Assembly (NCBI GenBank): GCA_963169355.1
Contig: CAUJCR010000003.1
Span: forward strand, 1-64,000
DNA: 64,000 nucleotides
Reading direction: 5' to 3'
Origin: Bacteroidota bacterium
Lineage (GTDB): Bacteria; Bacteroidota; Bacteroidia; B-17B0; Aurantibacillaceae
The notes beneath the pieces are model-generated. The model was not told the DNA's origin. It saw only the letters and a list, made by a program, of their open reading frames with translations, and did not search any database. Shown here one piece after another: positions 17,014 through 26,758 of the stretch. Numbering within the stretch: position 1 is the first letter of the stretch; each line of letters starts with the position of its first letter. The position numbers were made by a program, and so were the translations under genes.

Positions 17014-17037
17014 GATACTTTTGGCGCCAAAAGTATC
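17014..17037. repeat. 24-bp perfect palindrome, copy A2
   Basis: GATACTTTTGGCGCCAAAAGTATC. Confidence 0.95.
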
Positions 17038-17298
17038 CAAAACCGTTTTATTTTTCGGAAGGATATTTTTGTTTTCTACGCACCTTCCTCCACAAAACAA
17101 AACCGCTGATTCAAAAATCCCACGAAGCGCTCGTGCCCGCCCTTCGATTTTCTCACAGCTATATCTGCGAAAAATAAAAATCCACGCACTCAAAAGCCTG
17201 TGTGTTGGGTTACACGCTATACTATTCAGGTTAATGCTATGGCATTTTAAAATGTTGCGTAAAAATCGAGTGGTATCAAAGGCTAGAGCAAGTGTGTA

Positions 17299-17336
17299 GA
17301 TTCTTTGGGCTGTTCGCGAAGCGCTTTCAAAGAATC
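17299..17336. repeat. Hairpin C3
   Basis: GATTCTTTG ... CAAAGAATC perfect 9-bp arms. Confidence 0.85.
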
Positions 17337-17426
17337 AGCTTGATGCCACAAGGCAAAAGAAAGTAAGAAAGATTACTTATAAATTTCTTTTCTTCTCCTA
17401 AGAAAAGTTACAAAAGACTTTTTTAC

Positions 17427-17450
17427 GATACTTTTGGCGTCAAAAGTATC
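17427..17450. repeat. 24-bp near-palindrome, copy A3
   Basis: GATACTTTTGGCGTCAAAAGTATC, single central change. Confidence 0.9.
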
Positions 17451-17724
17451 CAAAACCGTTTTATTTTTCGGAAGGATATTTTTGTTTTCTACGCACCTTC
17501 CTCCACAAAACAAAACCACTGATTCAAAAATCCCACAAAGCGCTCGTGCCTGCCCTTCGATTTTCTCACAGCTATATCTGCGAAAAATAAAAGTCCACGC
17601 ACTCAAAAGCCTGTGGGTGGGGTTGTTGTATGTTTTTTTACATTAAGCTATTCCGGTTAGCACCATTGCATTTTAAAATGTTGCGTAAAAATCGAGTGGT
17701 ATCAAAAGCGAGGGCAAGTGTGTA

Positions 17725-17762
17725 GATTCTTTGGGCTGTTCGCGAAGCGCTTTCAAAGAATC
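17725..17762. repeat. Hairpin C4
   Basis: GATTCTTTG ... CAAAGAATC. Confidence 0.85.
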
Positions 17763-17853
17763 AGCTTGATGCCACGATGATTTTAGCAAGATTTTAAGAA
17801 GCCTTGATTTTTTTGTAACTTTTTGTATCAAGACAAAAAGTTTTATAAAAAAC

Positions 17854-19143
17854 TTACCTCATCAACGTAACATAACCATTTTTACGATGTTCCTCGCCAT
17901 TAACATCGGTGTAGCGTAATACATAATAATAAACACCACTGCTGGTTTCTTCGCCGCTGTTAGTTCTACCATCCCACCACACCATGTTTTGTGCTAAAGT
18001 ATTTTCTATTTGGTATATCACATTTCCCCAACGGTTAAAAATAGCTATGTCATTTAAGGTGTTACCTTTACCAAGACTAAAGCGCCACACATCGTTAATG
18101 CTATCAGCGTTGGGTGTAAACACATTTGGTATAACTGGCTCTACTACGAGCACTGGCTCGCAGTTGCTACTGTAGGTAACTACAATGCTTTGGGTGGTAA
18201 CAGCGCACTGGGTGGTTTGCAGCACGTAGGTGGTAGTTTGGTTGGGTTTTACTTTTATAAAACTGGTGGTATCAATGGCAAGGCCATTGGCGTACCATTG
18301 GTAGCGGCTATGCACACGAGCAGTATCTCCTAACACTAAACTATCCGAATGTGGACAAATAGTAATAGCTGTGTTTTGTATCTGTGGGCTTGGCAGTTCG
18401 TATAAGGCAACGTCGTCGATGTAGATGTAAAAATTGTTTTTAGCAACACTAGGGACCGTCGAAACAAAGTTAGAGGATATAAATTTTTTATTTAAGTGTA
18501 ATCCATCTCTAAAACTCCCTATGGTTAAATATACTTCATTATCAGTTGAGATAAACTTACCACTTATCTTTACCCAGTTTAAAGTGTCTGTAAAAAACTG
18601 TGTGGTGTCCCATTGTATTTGTGGTTGTATTGTGTTTGTAAAAGAACCTATCGTAGTATAATATGGGTCTTTAGTTAAAAGCATGCCAATTTGATTAGTC
18701 GCAATCTCAGAATTGTTACCTAAGCTTATATAAAACTCACCATAATAACAATTACTCTTTGTTAAAGGAATTCGTAGCTTAACAGCAACGCATTCTGTTT
18801 CAACAAAGGCTGAATCATTTGGATTAGAAACACCATATAAATAACTCCCTAAATATCCATTTCCTGTTCTTGGATTCTGAAATCCTCTAAAATTATAAGG
18901 TACCGTACAGATATAAGGAGGTGATGCAACTGTATTTACACAAATATTAAAATAATCTGGTGTACTAAAATCTGAAAAAACTTGCCACTCTTTAACTTTT
19001 GAACCCAAAGGAGAAATTATCATCTGATTCTGACAATATCCAACCGTATCCTCAAAACTCGGATTAGGAACTAAATTAATCTGCCCTTTTAAAGTAAAAG
19101 CAATAAAAAGTAAAAAGTAATAATATGCAAAGCGGGCTAACAT
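17854..19143 (-). CDS. Secreted protein with T9SS type B (gliding-motility-associated) C-terminal domain
   Basis: Signal peptide; NVFTPNADSINDVWRF...IFNRWGNVIYQ...WDGRTNSGEETSSGVYYYVLRYTD. Confidence 0.9.
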   Translation of the reverse strand: MLARFAYYYFLLFIAFTLKGQINLVPNPSFEDTVGYCQNQMIISPLGSKVKEWQVFSDFSTPDYFNICVNTVASPPYICTVPYNFRGFQNPRTGNGYLGSYLYGVSNPNDSAFVETECVAVKLRIPLTKSNCYYGEFYISLGNNSEIATNQIGMLLTKDPYYTTIGSFTNTIQPQIQWDTTQFFTDTLNWVKISGKFISTDNEVYLTIGSFRDGLHLNKKFISSNFVSTVPSVAKNNFYIYIDDVALYELPSPQIQNTAITICPHSDSLVLGDTARVHSRYQWYANGLAIDTTSFIKVKPNQTTTYVLQTTQCAVTTQSIVVTYSSNCEPVLVVEPVIPNVFTPNADSINDVWRFSLGKGNTLNDIAIFNRWGNVIYQIENTLAQNMVWWDGRTNSGEETSSGVYYYVLRYTDVNGEEHRKNGYVTLMR

Positions 19144-19146
19144 ATT

Positions 19147-19179
19147 TAAAAAAACAAGGAGCCTATAGTGGCTCCTTGT
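19147..19179 (-). terminator. Intrinsic-terminator-like hairpin between promoter and ATG of the T9SS cargo gene
   Basis: Minus strand ACAAGGAGCC-ACTATA-GGCTCCTTGT followed by a T7 tract, then AAATATG (start codon). Confidence 0.75.
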
Positions 19180-19351
19180 AAAGATACAAAATTAATGAAC
19201 AATACTAATACGTTCGGTTTTTAAGAATTTATTTTTACTTCCAGTAAAAAAGAATTACATTTATGTAATAGCATTACTATTATTGTTTACTTATGTTGTT
19301 TGTAATCATGGTTAAAAACACTATATTTAAACCGATTTAGCGCACTGAAAG

Positions 19352-22267
19352 ATGATAAAAAAAATAATATACTTTTTCGGTTTTCTTACATGCTCTTATA
19401 GTGTTTTTGCTCAAACACTCGCATCTTATGTTAATCCGTTTATTGGCACTGGTGGCACTGGGCACACTTTTCCGGGTGCGGTTATGCCTTTTGGTATGGT
19501 GCAACTTAGTCCCGATACGCGCATCGATGGCAGCTGGGAAGGTTGTAGTGGTTATCATTACAGCGATTCGGTTATTTATGGGTTTACACACACGCACCTC
19601 AGCGGTACTGGTGTAAGCGATTATGGCGATATTTTAGTAATGCCTACGCTTAACAATAATACTTTTAAAAATAAAGCTTATGCTACATCGTTTAATCATC
19701 GTGATGAGAAAGCAAGCGCAGGATATTATGAAGTTACGTTAAGTAATGGAATACAAGCACAGTTTACAACAACCCAGCGTGTGGGCATTCATCAATACCA
19801 TTTTCCAAAAGATAAAGATACCGCTTCCATCCTACTCGATTTATTACATCGCGATGTGGTTTTAGATAATCATTTGCAAATACTAGATAGCGTTACCATT
19901 TCGGGCTACCGCATTAGCGAGGCTTGGGCAAGAGAGCAGTATGTATATTTTGTTATGAAATTTAATAAGCCCATTTTAGCAAGTAAAATGATAAAAGAAG
20001 GGCTTAGTAATAAGGCTCAAGTGGCTGGAGCGTTTATACAATTTAAAAATAATAACCATAGTCCTTTACTTATTAAGGTTGGTGTTTCGCAAACCAGCGA
20101 AGCAGGCGCCTTATTAAATTTAACCAGCGAAGCACCGCATTGGGATTTTAACACCTATCGCCAACAAGCAGAGGAAGCGTGGAACAAAGAACTCTCTAAA
20201 ATTAAAATCAAAACCAACAATCATCAACAACTTACTACGTTTTACACGGCTTTATACCATTGTTTCACGCATCCCTCATTAGCAGGCGATGTAGATGGCA
20301 AATATCGAGGACGAGATTTAAAAGTTCATCAAGCTAAGGGTTTTACTCCTTATACTGTTTTCTCTTTGTGGGATACTTACCGAGGCTTACATCCTTTGTT
20401 AAGTATTATTGATCAAAAAAGAACTGTTGATTTTATACAATCTTTTATTCAACAAGATAAAGAAAGCGGACGATTGCCCATGTGGGAACTATCAGCCAAC
20501 GAAACCAATTGCATGATTGGTTTTCATAGTGTTTCGGTTATTACCGATGCTATTACTAAAAACATTAAAGGATTTAATATAGAAGAAGCATATAACGCTA
20601 TGCGTGCTGCCTCAAACTACACCAGTTGGAGTATTCCTACATTTAATAAAAACTTAGGATTACAAATTGATGATGAACACGAAAGCGTTTCTAAAACACT
20701 CGAGTACGCTTATGATAATTGGTGCATTGCGCAAATAGCCAAACAACTTAATAAACCCCAAGATTACAAAACACACATTGAACGTGCGCAAGCATATAAA
20801 AATGTGTTTGATAAAGAAACAGGGTTTATGCGCCCTCGAAAAAACGGTAATTGGTTATCGCCATTTGAACCACGAGAAGTAAACAACCACTACACCGAAG
20901 CTAATAGCTGGCAATATACTTTTTATGTACCACAAGATGTTGATGGTCTCACACAACTGATGGGTGGTGCAAAAAAATTGGAAGAAAAACTAGATGCTTT
21001 GTTTAATGCTAGTAACAAAACCGTAGGCAGAGAACAAGTGGACATTACAGGATTAATAGGACAATATGCGCACGGTAACGAGCCAAGCCATCACATGGCT
21101 TATTTATACAACTACATTGGCAAACCCGAAAAAGCACAAGAAAAAATTTATAAAATACTCAACGAGTTTTACCACAACCAACCCGATGGGCTTATAGGTA
21201 ATGAAGATTGCGGACAAATGAGTGCTTGGTATGTATTAAGCGCCTTGGGGTTTTATCCTGTATGTCCGGGTAAACCCGAATACACCATTGGCTCACCATT
21301 ATTTGATGAAGCAACTATTTACTTAGAAAACCAACACACCTTTACTATTAAAAAACGGAATCCAGAAAACAGATTTCAATACATACAAAATTCTTTTGTA
21401 AATGGTAAAGCCAGTAATAGCACTGTTCTTTCACATCAAACCATTATGGCTGGAGGTAATTTAGAATTTGTAATGAGCAACAACCCTCAAAACAATGGAG
21501 CATTTGGAAAATCAAAAGCACTTATGCCACACAGTAGTATAAATGAATCACTCATTGTGCAAACACCCATTATTATTGCACCTAGTAAGATTACAGAAAA
21601 CAATCGCACCATTCAAATTCACTCTGATGAACCCAACGCTAAAATATATTACACTACCGATAATACAGAACCAACAAACAAATCAAAACTTTATACCCAA
21701 GCATTTACCAGCGACACAAGTGTAACCATTAAAGCAATAGCTGTAGTTAATAACAAACAAAGCGCTACTAATATTGCTAAGCTTTATAAAAAACCTAATC
21801 AATGGAAAATAAAATTAGAAAGCGTGTATAACCCACAATACGATGCCGAAGGAGAAGATGGTATTATTGATGGCAAACGCGGCACTACCAATTGGCGAAG
21901 TGGTGGCTGGCAAGGCTATCAGGGGCAAGACTTTGTGTGCGTGATTGATTTAGGAAAAGAAACAGATATACATACTATTGTTTCTAATTACTTGCAAGAT
22001 ACCCGCTCTTGGATTATTTATCCTACACAGGTAGAATATTTTGTTTCTGCTGATGGTAAAAACTTTAAACCCTACGGAGCTACTAAAAACAACCTAACAG
22101 CTAATGACTACGAAGTACACACACAAGAGTTTAAAGTAACAAATACCGAAGCCACAAAAGCACAATACATAAAAGTAAAAGCACATAACTTTGGCAAACT
22201 ACCCGAGTGGCATTTAGGAAAAGGTGGCGAAGCGTTTATTTTTATTGATGAAATAGAGGTAAAGTAA
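19352..22267 (+). CDS. GH92 alpha-1,2-mannosidase, secreted
   Basis: VNPFIGTGGTGHTFPGAVMPFGMVQLSPDT, YGFTHTHLSGTG, SLWDTYRGLHPL, GNEDCGQMSAWYVLSALGFYPVCPG; C-terminal chitobiase-like and F5/8 type C-like modules. Confidence 0.95.
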   Translation: MIKKIIYFFGFLTCSYSVFAQTLASYVNPFIGTGGTGHTFPGAVMPFGMVQLSPDTRIDGSWEGCSGYHYSDSVIYGFTHTHLSGTGVSDYGDILVMPTLNNNTFKNKAYATSFNHRDEKASAGYYEVTLSNGIQAQFTTTQRVGIHQYHFPKDKDTASILLDLLHRDVVLDNHLQILDSVTISGYRISEAWAREQYVYFVMKFNKPILASKMIKEGLSNKAQVAGAFIQFKNNNHSPLLIKVGVSQTSEAGALLNLTSEAPHWDFNTYRQQAEEAWNKELSKIKIKTNNHQQLTTFYTALYHCFTHPSLAGDVDGKYRGRDLKVHQAKGFTPYTVFSLWDTYRGLHPLLSIIDQKRTVDFIQSFIQQDKESGRLPMWELSANETNCMIGFHSVSVITDAITKNIKGFNIEEAYNAMRAASNYTSWSIPTFNKNLGLQIDDEHESVSKTLEYAYDNWCIAQIAKQLNKPQDYKTHIERAQAYKNVFDKETGFMRPRKNGNWLSPFEPREVNNHYTEANSWQYTFYVPQDVDGLTQLMGGAKKLEEKLDALFNASNKTVGREQVDITGLIGQYAHGNEPSHHMAYLYNYIGKPEKAQEKIYKILNEFYHNQPDGLIGNEDCGQMSAWYVLSALGFYPVCPGKPEYTIGSPLFDEATIYLENQHTFTIKKRNPENRFQYIQNSFVNGKASNSTVLSHQTIMAGGNLEFVMSNNPQNNGAFGKSKALMPHSSINESLIVQTPIIIAPSKITENNRTIQIHSDEPNAKIYYTTDNTEPTNKSKLYTQAFTSDTSVTIKAIAVVNNKQSATNIAKLYKKPNQWKIKLESVYNPQYDAEGEDGIIDGKRGTTNWRSGGWQGYQGQDFVCVIDLGKETDIHTIVSNYLQDTRSWIIYPTQVEYFVSADGKNFKPYGATKNNLTANDYEVHTQEFKVTNTEATKAQYIKVKAHNFGKLPEWHLGKGGEAFIFIDEIEVK

Positions 22268-22303
22268 ATTGCAAATTTCATAAAAATAGCTTTAATTAGA
22301 GCT

Positions 22304-23536
22304 ATGAAACAACTATTACTGATTTTCTTATCTCTTTCGTTTGTAGGATTTTCTCAATCAAGCGTTAAATTAGGAACTTGGCGAGGAGTACTTTTACTTA
22401 ATGCTGAAAAAAACATAGAATTACCGTTTAACTTTGAAGTACACAAAGACAAACAAAATCACCTACAACTTACTATAAAAAATGCCGACGAACGCATTAT
22501 GATAGATGAAGTTACAGTTACTAAAGATTCGTTAAACTTTAAGATGCCCGTATTTGATTCTGAATTTAAAATTAAAATAATAAACGACACTCTTCTTGCT
22601 GGTCACTGGATAAATAGAAACAAAATAGAAACTCAAATTATTCCTTTTAAAGCACAATACGGCATTCAGCAACGTTTTTTATTTGAGAATAAAACAACCA
22701 CTTCAAATTTTAATGGAAAATGGGAAGTAACTTTTTACTCAAACCCTAATGATACTACCAAAGCAATAGGCGTGTTTACTAACCTGCCCAACTCATCTAT
22801 TGTGTATGGTACATTTTTATCCGAAACAGGAGATTATAGATACCTAGAAGGAGTTGAATATAAAAACAAATTATATTTAAGTTGTTTTGATGGTTCACAT
22901 GCTTATGTGTTTTTTGCCGAATACAACCAATCGCAAATTACAAATGGCGAAGTGTATTCGGGATTAAAAAATTACGTGAATTGGCATGGGGTTCGAAACT
23001 CAAAGTTTGAGTTAAGAGATCCTGAAAAACTAACGTATCTTAAAAACCCAAACGATAAAATACACATAGCATTTAATAACCTAGACAATAAAAAAGTAAG
23101 CCTAGAAGATGAAAAATATAAAAACAAGGCAGTTATCATTCAGATAATGGGAAGTTGGTGTCCTAATTGCATGGACGAAAGTGCTTACCTTGCTAATGTT
23201 TACAAACAGTACCACGATAGTGGCTTAGAAATTATAGCCATAGCCTACGAAAGAACATCAGACACAGAAAGAGCAAAAACAAATTTAAAACGCTTAATAA
23301 AACGATTTGATATTGGCTATGATGTTTTATTGACGGGGCTAACTGGCGGAAAACAAGCCTCGGAAAGTTTACCATTTTTAAACGGAATTATGTCTTTTCC
23401 TACTACTATTTTTTTAGATAAAAACCATCAAGTAAAAAGTATTTACACTGGTTTTAGTGGCCCAGCAACTGGCAAGACCTACCAAGCTTACACCGCCAAA
23501 ACCGAAAAATTAATTAAAGAATTACTTGCTAAGTAA
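22304..23536 (+). CDS. TlpA-family thioredoxin-like lipoprotein/periplasmic protein
   Basis: QIMGSWCPNCMDESAYLANVYKQY CxxC motif; GIMSFPTTIFLDK. Confidence 0.85.
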   Translation: MKQLLLIFLSLSFVGFSQSSVKLGTWRGVLLLNAEKNIELPFNFEVHKDKQNHLQLTIKNADERIMIDEVTVTKDSLNFKMPVFDSEFKIKIINDTLLAGHWINRNKIETQIIPFKAQYGIQQRFLFENKTTTSNFNGKWEVTFYSNPNDTTKAIGVFTNLPNSSIVYGTFLSETGDYRYLEGVEYKNKLYLSCFDGSHAYVFFAEYNQSQITNGEVYSGLKNYVNWHGVRNSKFELRDPEKLTYLKNPNDKIHIAFNNLDNKKVSLEDEKYKNKAVIIQIMGSWCPNCMDESAYLANVYKQYHDSGLEIIAIAYERTSDTERAKTNLKRLIKRFDIGYDVLLTGLTGGKQASESLPFLNGIMSFPTTIFLDKNHQVKSIYTGFSGPATGKTYQAYTAKTEKLIKELLAK

Positions 23537-23617
23537 TAATTATGATTTAGCTGTTTTCTGCCGTTTTTGCCAAAAAAGGAGACAATAAGAGCATTAAAGG
23601 TGTAATGATAAGAATGA

Positions 23618-26600
23618 TTATTTTTTCATTTTAAGATTTCTTCTGTTATTAAATTTTTCAATAACACTATCTACCACATCATAAACTATTGGTACTAAAT
23701 AAACGGTTAAAGCTAAGGAAGAAAGTAAACCGCCAATAATTACCCAAGCCAATCCGTTTTTCCATTCGGCTGATGTTCCAGTCGCTAACGCAATGGGTAA
23801 CATTCCGATTGCCATTGATAAAGTAGTCATCAAAATAGGTCGCAGTCTTCCTTTACTTGCCAAAACAATGGCCTCTTTGTAATGCTTTCCTTCTGCTTTT
23901 AGCTGATTGGTAAAGTCCACAATTAGAATTGAGTTTTTTGTAACTAATCCCATTAACATAATTAAGCCCAATAGTGCAAATAAGCTAAGGTGGCTTAAAG
24001 ATAAATTGAGTGCTAAAAATGCTCCGATTGCCGCTACAGGAATAGCAAATAAGGCAACAAATGGATAAATATAACTATCGTATAAAGCAACCATAATCAG
24101 ATAGATTAACACAAAGGAAATCAGCAAAACAGAACCTAACGCACCAAAACTATCGTTTTGTCGTTTAATATCACTTCCCCAAGTCATTTGTATGCCGTTT
24201 GGTAAAGGATTTTTGTTGATATAAGCCACCACATCATCAGCTACTGTCCCTGACGGACGACCTAAGGCATCGGCAATAAGTGTAACGGCTGGCTGTCGGT
24301 CTTTACGCTCTAAAAGTGAGGGTGAATTATCTTTTTCTATACTTGCAATTTGTGATACTTCAATGGGAACGCCCATCGGATTGATGATATTCAATTGCTT
24401 GATGTCGTCTTCGTTTTGGCGACTAAATTTATCTAACCATATTCTAACTGGGTATTCTATTCCGTTGTCGGTTAAAGTAGCATCGTCATTTCCAGTAAAA
24501 GCAGTTCGTAAATTCATTCCTACATAAGCCGTATTTAATCCTAAGCGTTGCATTTTATCGTTATCAGGAATAACTTTTAGTTCCGGACTTCCGGTTTCTA
24601 CTGAAAGACGAACATTATCGGCTCCTGGTATTTTTTCGATAATATTTTTTAAATTATTTCCGGTTTGCATTACTTGGTTCAAATCACTTCCACTTAATGT
24701 AATTTCAATCGGAGCAGTACGAGGAATTAATCCCAATGCCATTATAGAATAATTTACTCCCGAAAAATCACTTTGTAAATCATCACGTAGTTTTCGCATA
24801 AAAACTTCCGTTGAAAGGTTGTTGGTTTCTTTCCTTGATTTTAATTGAATTGTAAATTCCGTTTTATTTGCTGCTCCAACTCCCAAACTTCCAATTCCCG
24901 TACTTGGTCCGCCAACATTACTAAATACACTTTCCACCTCGGGTTGCTGTAAAATGTATGTTTCTATCTTTTCAGAAACTTTTTTGTTTTGTTCAATGGA
25001 AACATTTTTATCAAACTCTAATGCTAAACGAAATTTTCCTTGGTCGCCTGTTGCAATTAATTCTTTTCCGATAATTCCTTGTTTCATCATTACGACAGTT
25101 CCTACAAAAAGTAACAGAACAAAGCCTGTAAAAATGAGTTTATGTTTTAAAACCCAGTTCAGTGTATTGCCATACCAATGGATAAAACGTTCTAATTGTC
25201 TTTCAAACCATAATAAAAAGCGGTTGAAAAAATTGCTTGGTTTTAAATTTTCTTTTTCTCCAATTCGTGAAGCTAACCAAGGCGTTAAAGTAAAACCAAC
25301 TAATAAACTTGTTAAAACAGTTACGATAATAACTACCGAAAATTGTTTGAGCATATCGGCAACAAACACTTGTAAAAATAGTATTGGCACAAAAACAACC
25401 ACATCTACCAAAGTAATGGAAACAGCAGAGTAACCAATTTCCATTCGCCCGTCCATTGCTGCTTTTTGCTTGTCTTTACCCATATCCAAATGGCGTTGGA
25501 TATTTTCTAAAACTACCGTAGCATCATCTACCAAAACTCCAATAACTAAAGACATTGCCAAAAGTGTCATTAAGTTGAGTGTGTAACCCAATAGCCACAT
25601 TGTTCCAAAAGCGGTGATTAAAGAAGTTGGAATGGCAACGGCAACAATCAGTGAATTTCGATAACTTCTAAGGAATAACAACATTACCAGAGATACTAAG
25701 ATAACTGCTAAAATTAAATCAACAACAACGGAATTAACGGCTGCAATGGTGTTGTTTGTACTATCGTCTGTTACAACAAATTTTACATCAGAACTAGCGT
25801 TGTGTTCTTCAATGGATTTAAACTTTTCTTTGATCAGTTTAGAAACATCTACTGCATTGGCATCGCCTTGTTTTTTGATCATTAAACCAATTCCTGTTTT
25901 TCCGTTAAAACGGCTGTAAGAAGTAATTTCTTTGATACCGTCTGTTACTTCGGCAACATCTTTTACATAGACAGGACTTCCTGGCAAGGGCATTGCAATT
26001 TGAACATTCTGAATGTCTGTAATAGCAGTGTACTTTCCAACCAATCGAACAGAATTGTTATCTGTTTCAGTTTGTATTTTACCTGCTGGTAAATCAATAC
26101 CCGAACGGTTGATGGCTTCTACAATTTGATACAAGGAAATTTTATACAATTTCAATTTCTCTTTATCTACTTTTACTTGTATTTCTCTTTCTTCTCCACC
26201 CAAAATAGTAATCTCTGCTACGCCTTTTATTTGTTGAATTTGTGGCAGATAATCGTCTTTCATTTTCTGATAAAACTCAGTTGGCTTTAAATTGCTCGTT
26301 GCACTTACAGACATTATCGGCAAATCATTAGGCGATACTTTGCTCATTACGGGGCTCAAAATATCTTTTGGTAAATCCTTACGAATGTTATCAATATAGC
26401 GTTGAGCATCCTGCATCGTTTTATCTAAATCGGTACCATATTTCAGATTAACGATGATAACCGAGGCATTGGGCAATGATTTTGTAACCAAATAATCCAC
26501 ACCTTCCAAATTGGATAGTGCATCTTCAATTTTTCGGGAAATGGAAGTTTCTACTTCATTCGGCTCGGCACCAGGATAAACGGTTTTAATCACTACAACC

Positions 26601-26737
26601 GGTTGGTTGAAATCGGGCATTAATTCATAGCTCAAATTTTTAAAGCCGACTATTCCTAAAAGTGCAAATACGCTGAAAAGAACAATTATCAGCGATGGTC
26701 GTTTTATTGATATTTCTGTAATATTCATTTTGTTCAA
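23618..26737 (-). CDS. RND efflux permease (AcrB/HAE1-type)
   Basis: 1039 aa; ITEISIKRPSLIIVLFSVFALLG, VVIKTVYPGAEPNEVE, GVLVDDATVVLENIQRH. Confidence 0.93.
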   Translation of the reverse strand: MNKMNITEISIKRPSLIIVLFSVFALLGIVGFKNLSYELMPDFNQPVVVIKTVYPGAEPNEVETSISRKIEDALSNLEGVDYLVTKSLPNASVIIVNLKYGTDLDKTMQDAQRYIDNIRKDLPKDILSPVMSKVSPNDLPIMSVSATSNLKPTEFYQKMKDDYLPQIQQIKGVAEITILGGEEREIQVKVDKEKLKLYKISLYQIVEAINRSGIDLPAGKIQTETDNNSVRLVGKYTAITDIQNVQIAMPLPGSPVYVKDVAEVTDGIKEITSYSRFNGKTGIGLMIKKQGDANAVDVSKLIKEKFKSIEEHNASSDVKFVVTDDSTNNTIAAVNSVVVDLILAVILVSLVMLLFLRSYRNSLIVAVAIPTSLITAFGTMWLLGYTLNLMTLLAMSLVIGVLVDDATVVLENIQRHLDMGKDKQKAAMDGRMEIGYSAVSITLVDVVVFVPILFLQVFVADMLKQFSVVIIVTVLTSLLVGFTLTPWLASRIGEKENLKPSNFFNRFLLWFERQLERFIHWYGNTLNWVLKHKLIFTGFVLLLFVGTVVMMKQGIIGKELIATGDQGKFRLALEFDKNVSIEQNKKVSEKIETYILQQPEVESVFSNVGGPSTGIGSLGVGAANKTEFTIQLKSRKETNNLSTEVFMRKLRDDLQSDFSGVNYSIMALGLIPRTAPIEITLSGSDLNQVMQTGNNLKNIIEKIPGADNVRLSVETGSPELKVIPDNDKMQRLGLNTAYVGMNLRTAFTGNDDATLTDNGIEYPVRIWLDKFSRQNEDDIKQLNIINPMGVPIEVSQIASIEKDNSPSLLERKDRQPAVTLIADALGRPSGTVADDVVAYINKNPLPNGIQMTWGSDIKRQNDSFGALGSVLLISFVLIYLIMVALYDSYIYPFVALFAIPVAAIGAFLALNLSLSHLSLFALLGLIMLMGLVTKNSILIVDFTNQLKAEGKHYKEAIVLASKGRLRPILMTTLSMAIGMLPIALATGTSAEWKNGLAWVIIGGLLSSLALTVYLVPIVYDVVDSVIEKFNNRRNLKMKK

Positions 26738-26758
26738 TTAAAAATTAAGAATGATGAA

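Larger units (their letters stand above)
15160..17850. repeat. Composite non-coding repeat lattice (palindrome core, gctattcc/attttaaaatg block, hairpin, poly-T tail; 3-4 partial copies) interrupted by TA2
   Basis: Near-identical blocks recur at 15160-15300/16980-17120/17395-17545, 15584-15665/16527-16607/17219-17298/17645-17724, and 15909-15980/16850-16950/17801-17848. Confidence 0.9.

Noticed and set aside
16850-17299. ORFs in the repeat lattice (16850-17299, 16924-17193, 17373-17606, 17434-17646, 15358-15666)
   Set aside because: They are translations of the repeats. Frames are interrupted by insertions, amino acid changes between copies show no sign of purifying selection, and ORFs exist on both strands.
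15584-17762. Possible integron attC sites / cassette array
   Set aside because: Hairpins and TA genes are suggestive, but convincing R'/R'' core boxes (GTTRRRY/RYYYAAC) were not found in the right arrangement and there is no integrase in the window.
15100-17850. CRISPR array
   Set aside because: Repeats are long, heterogeneous and not regularly spaced; no cas genes.
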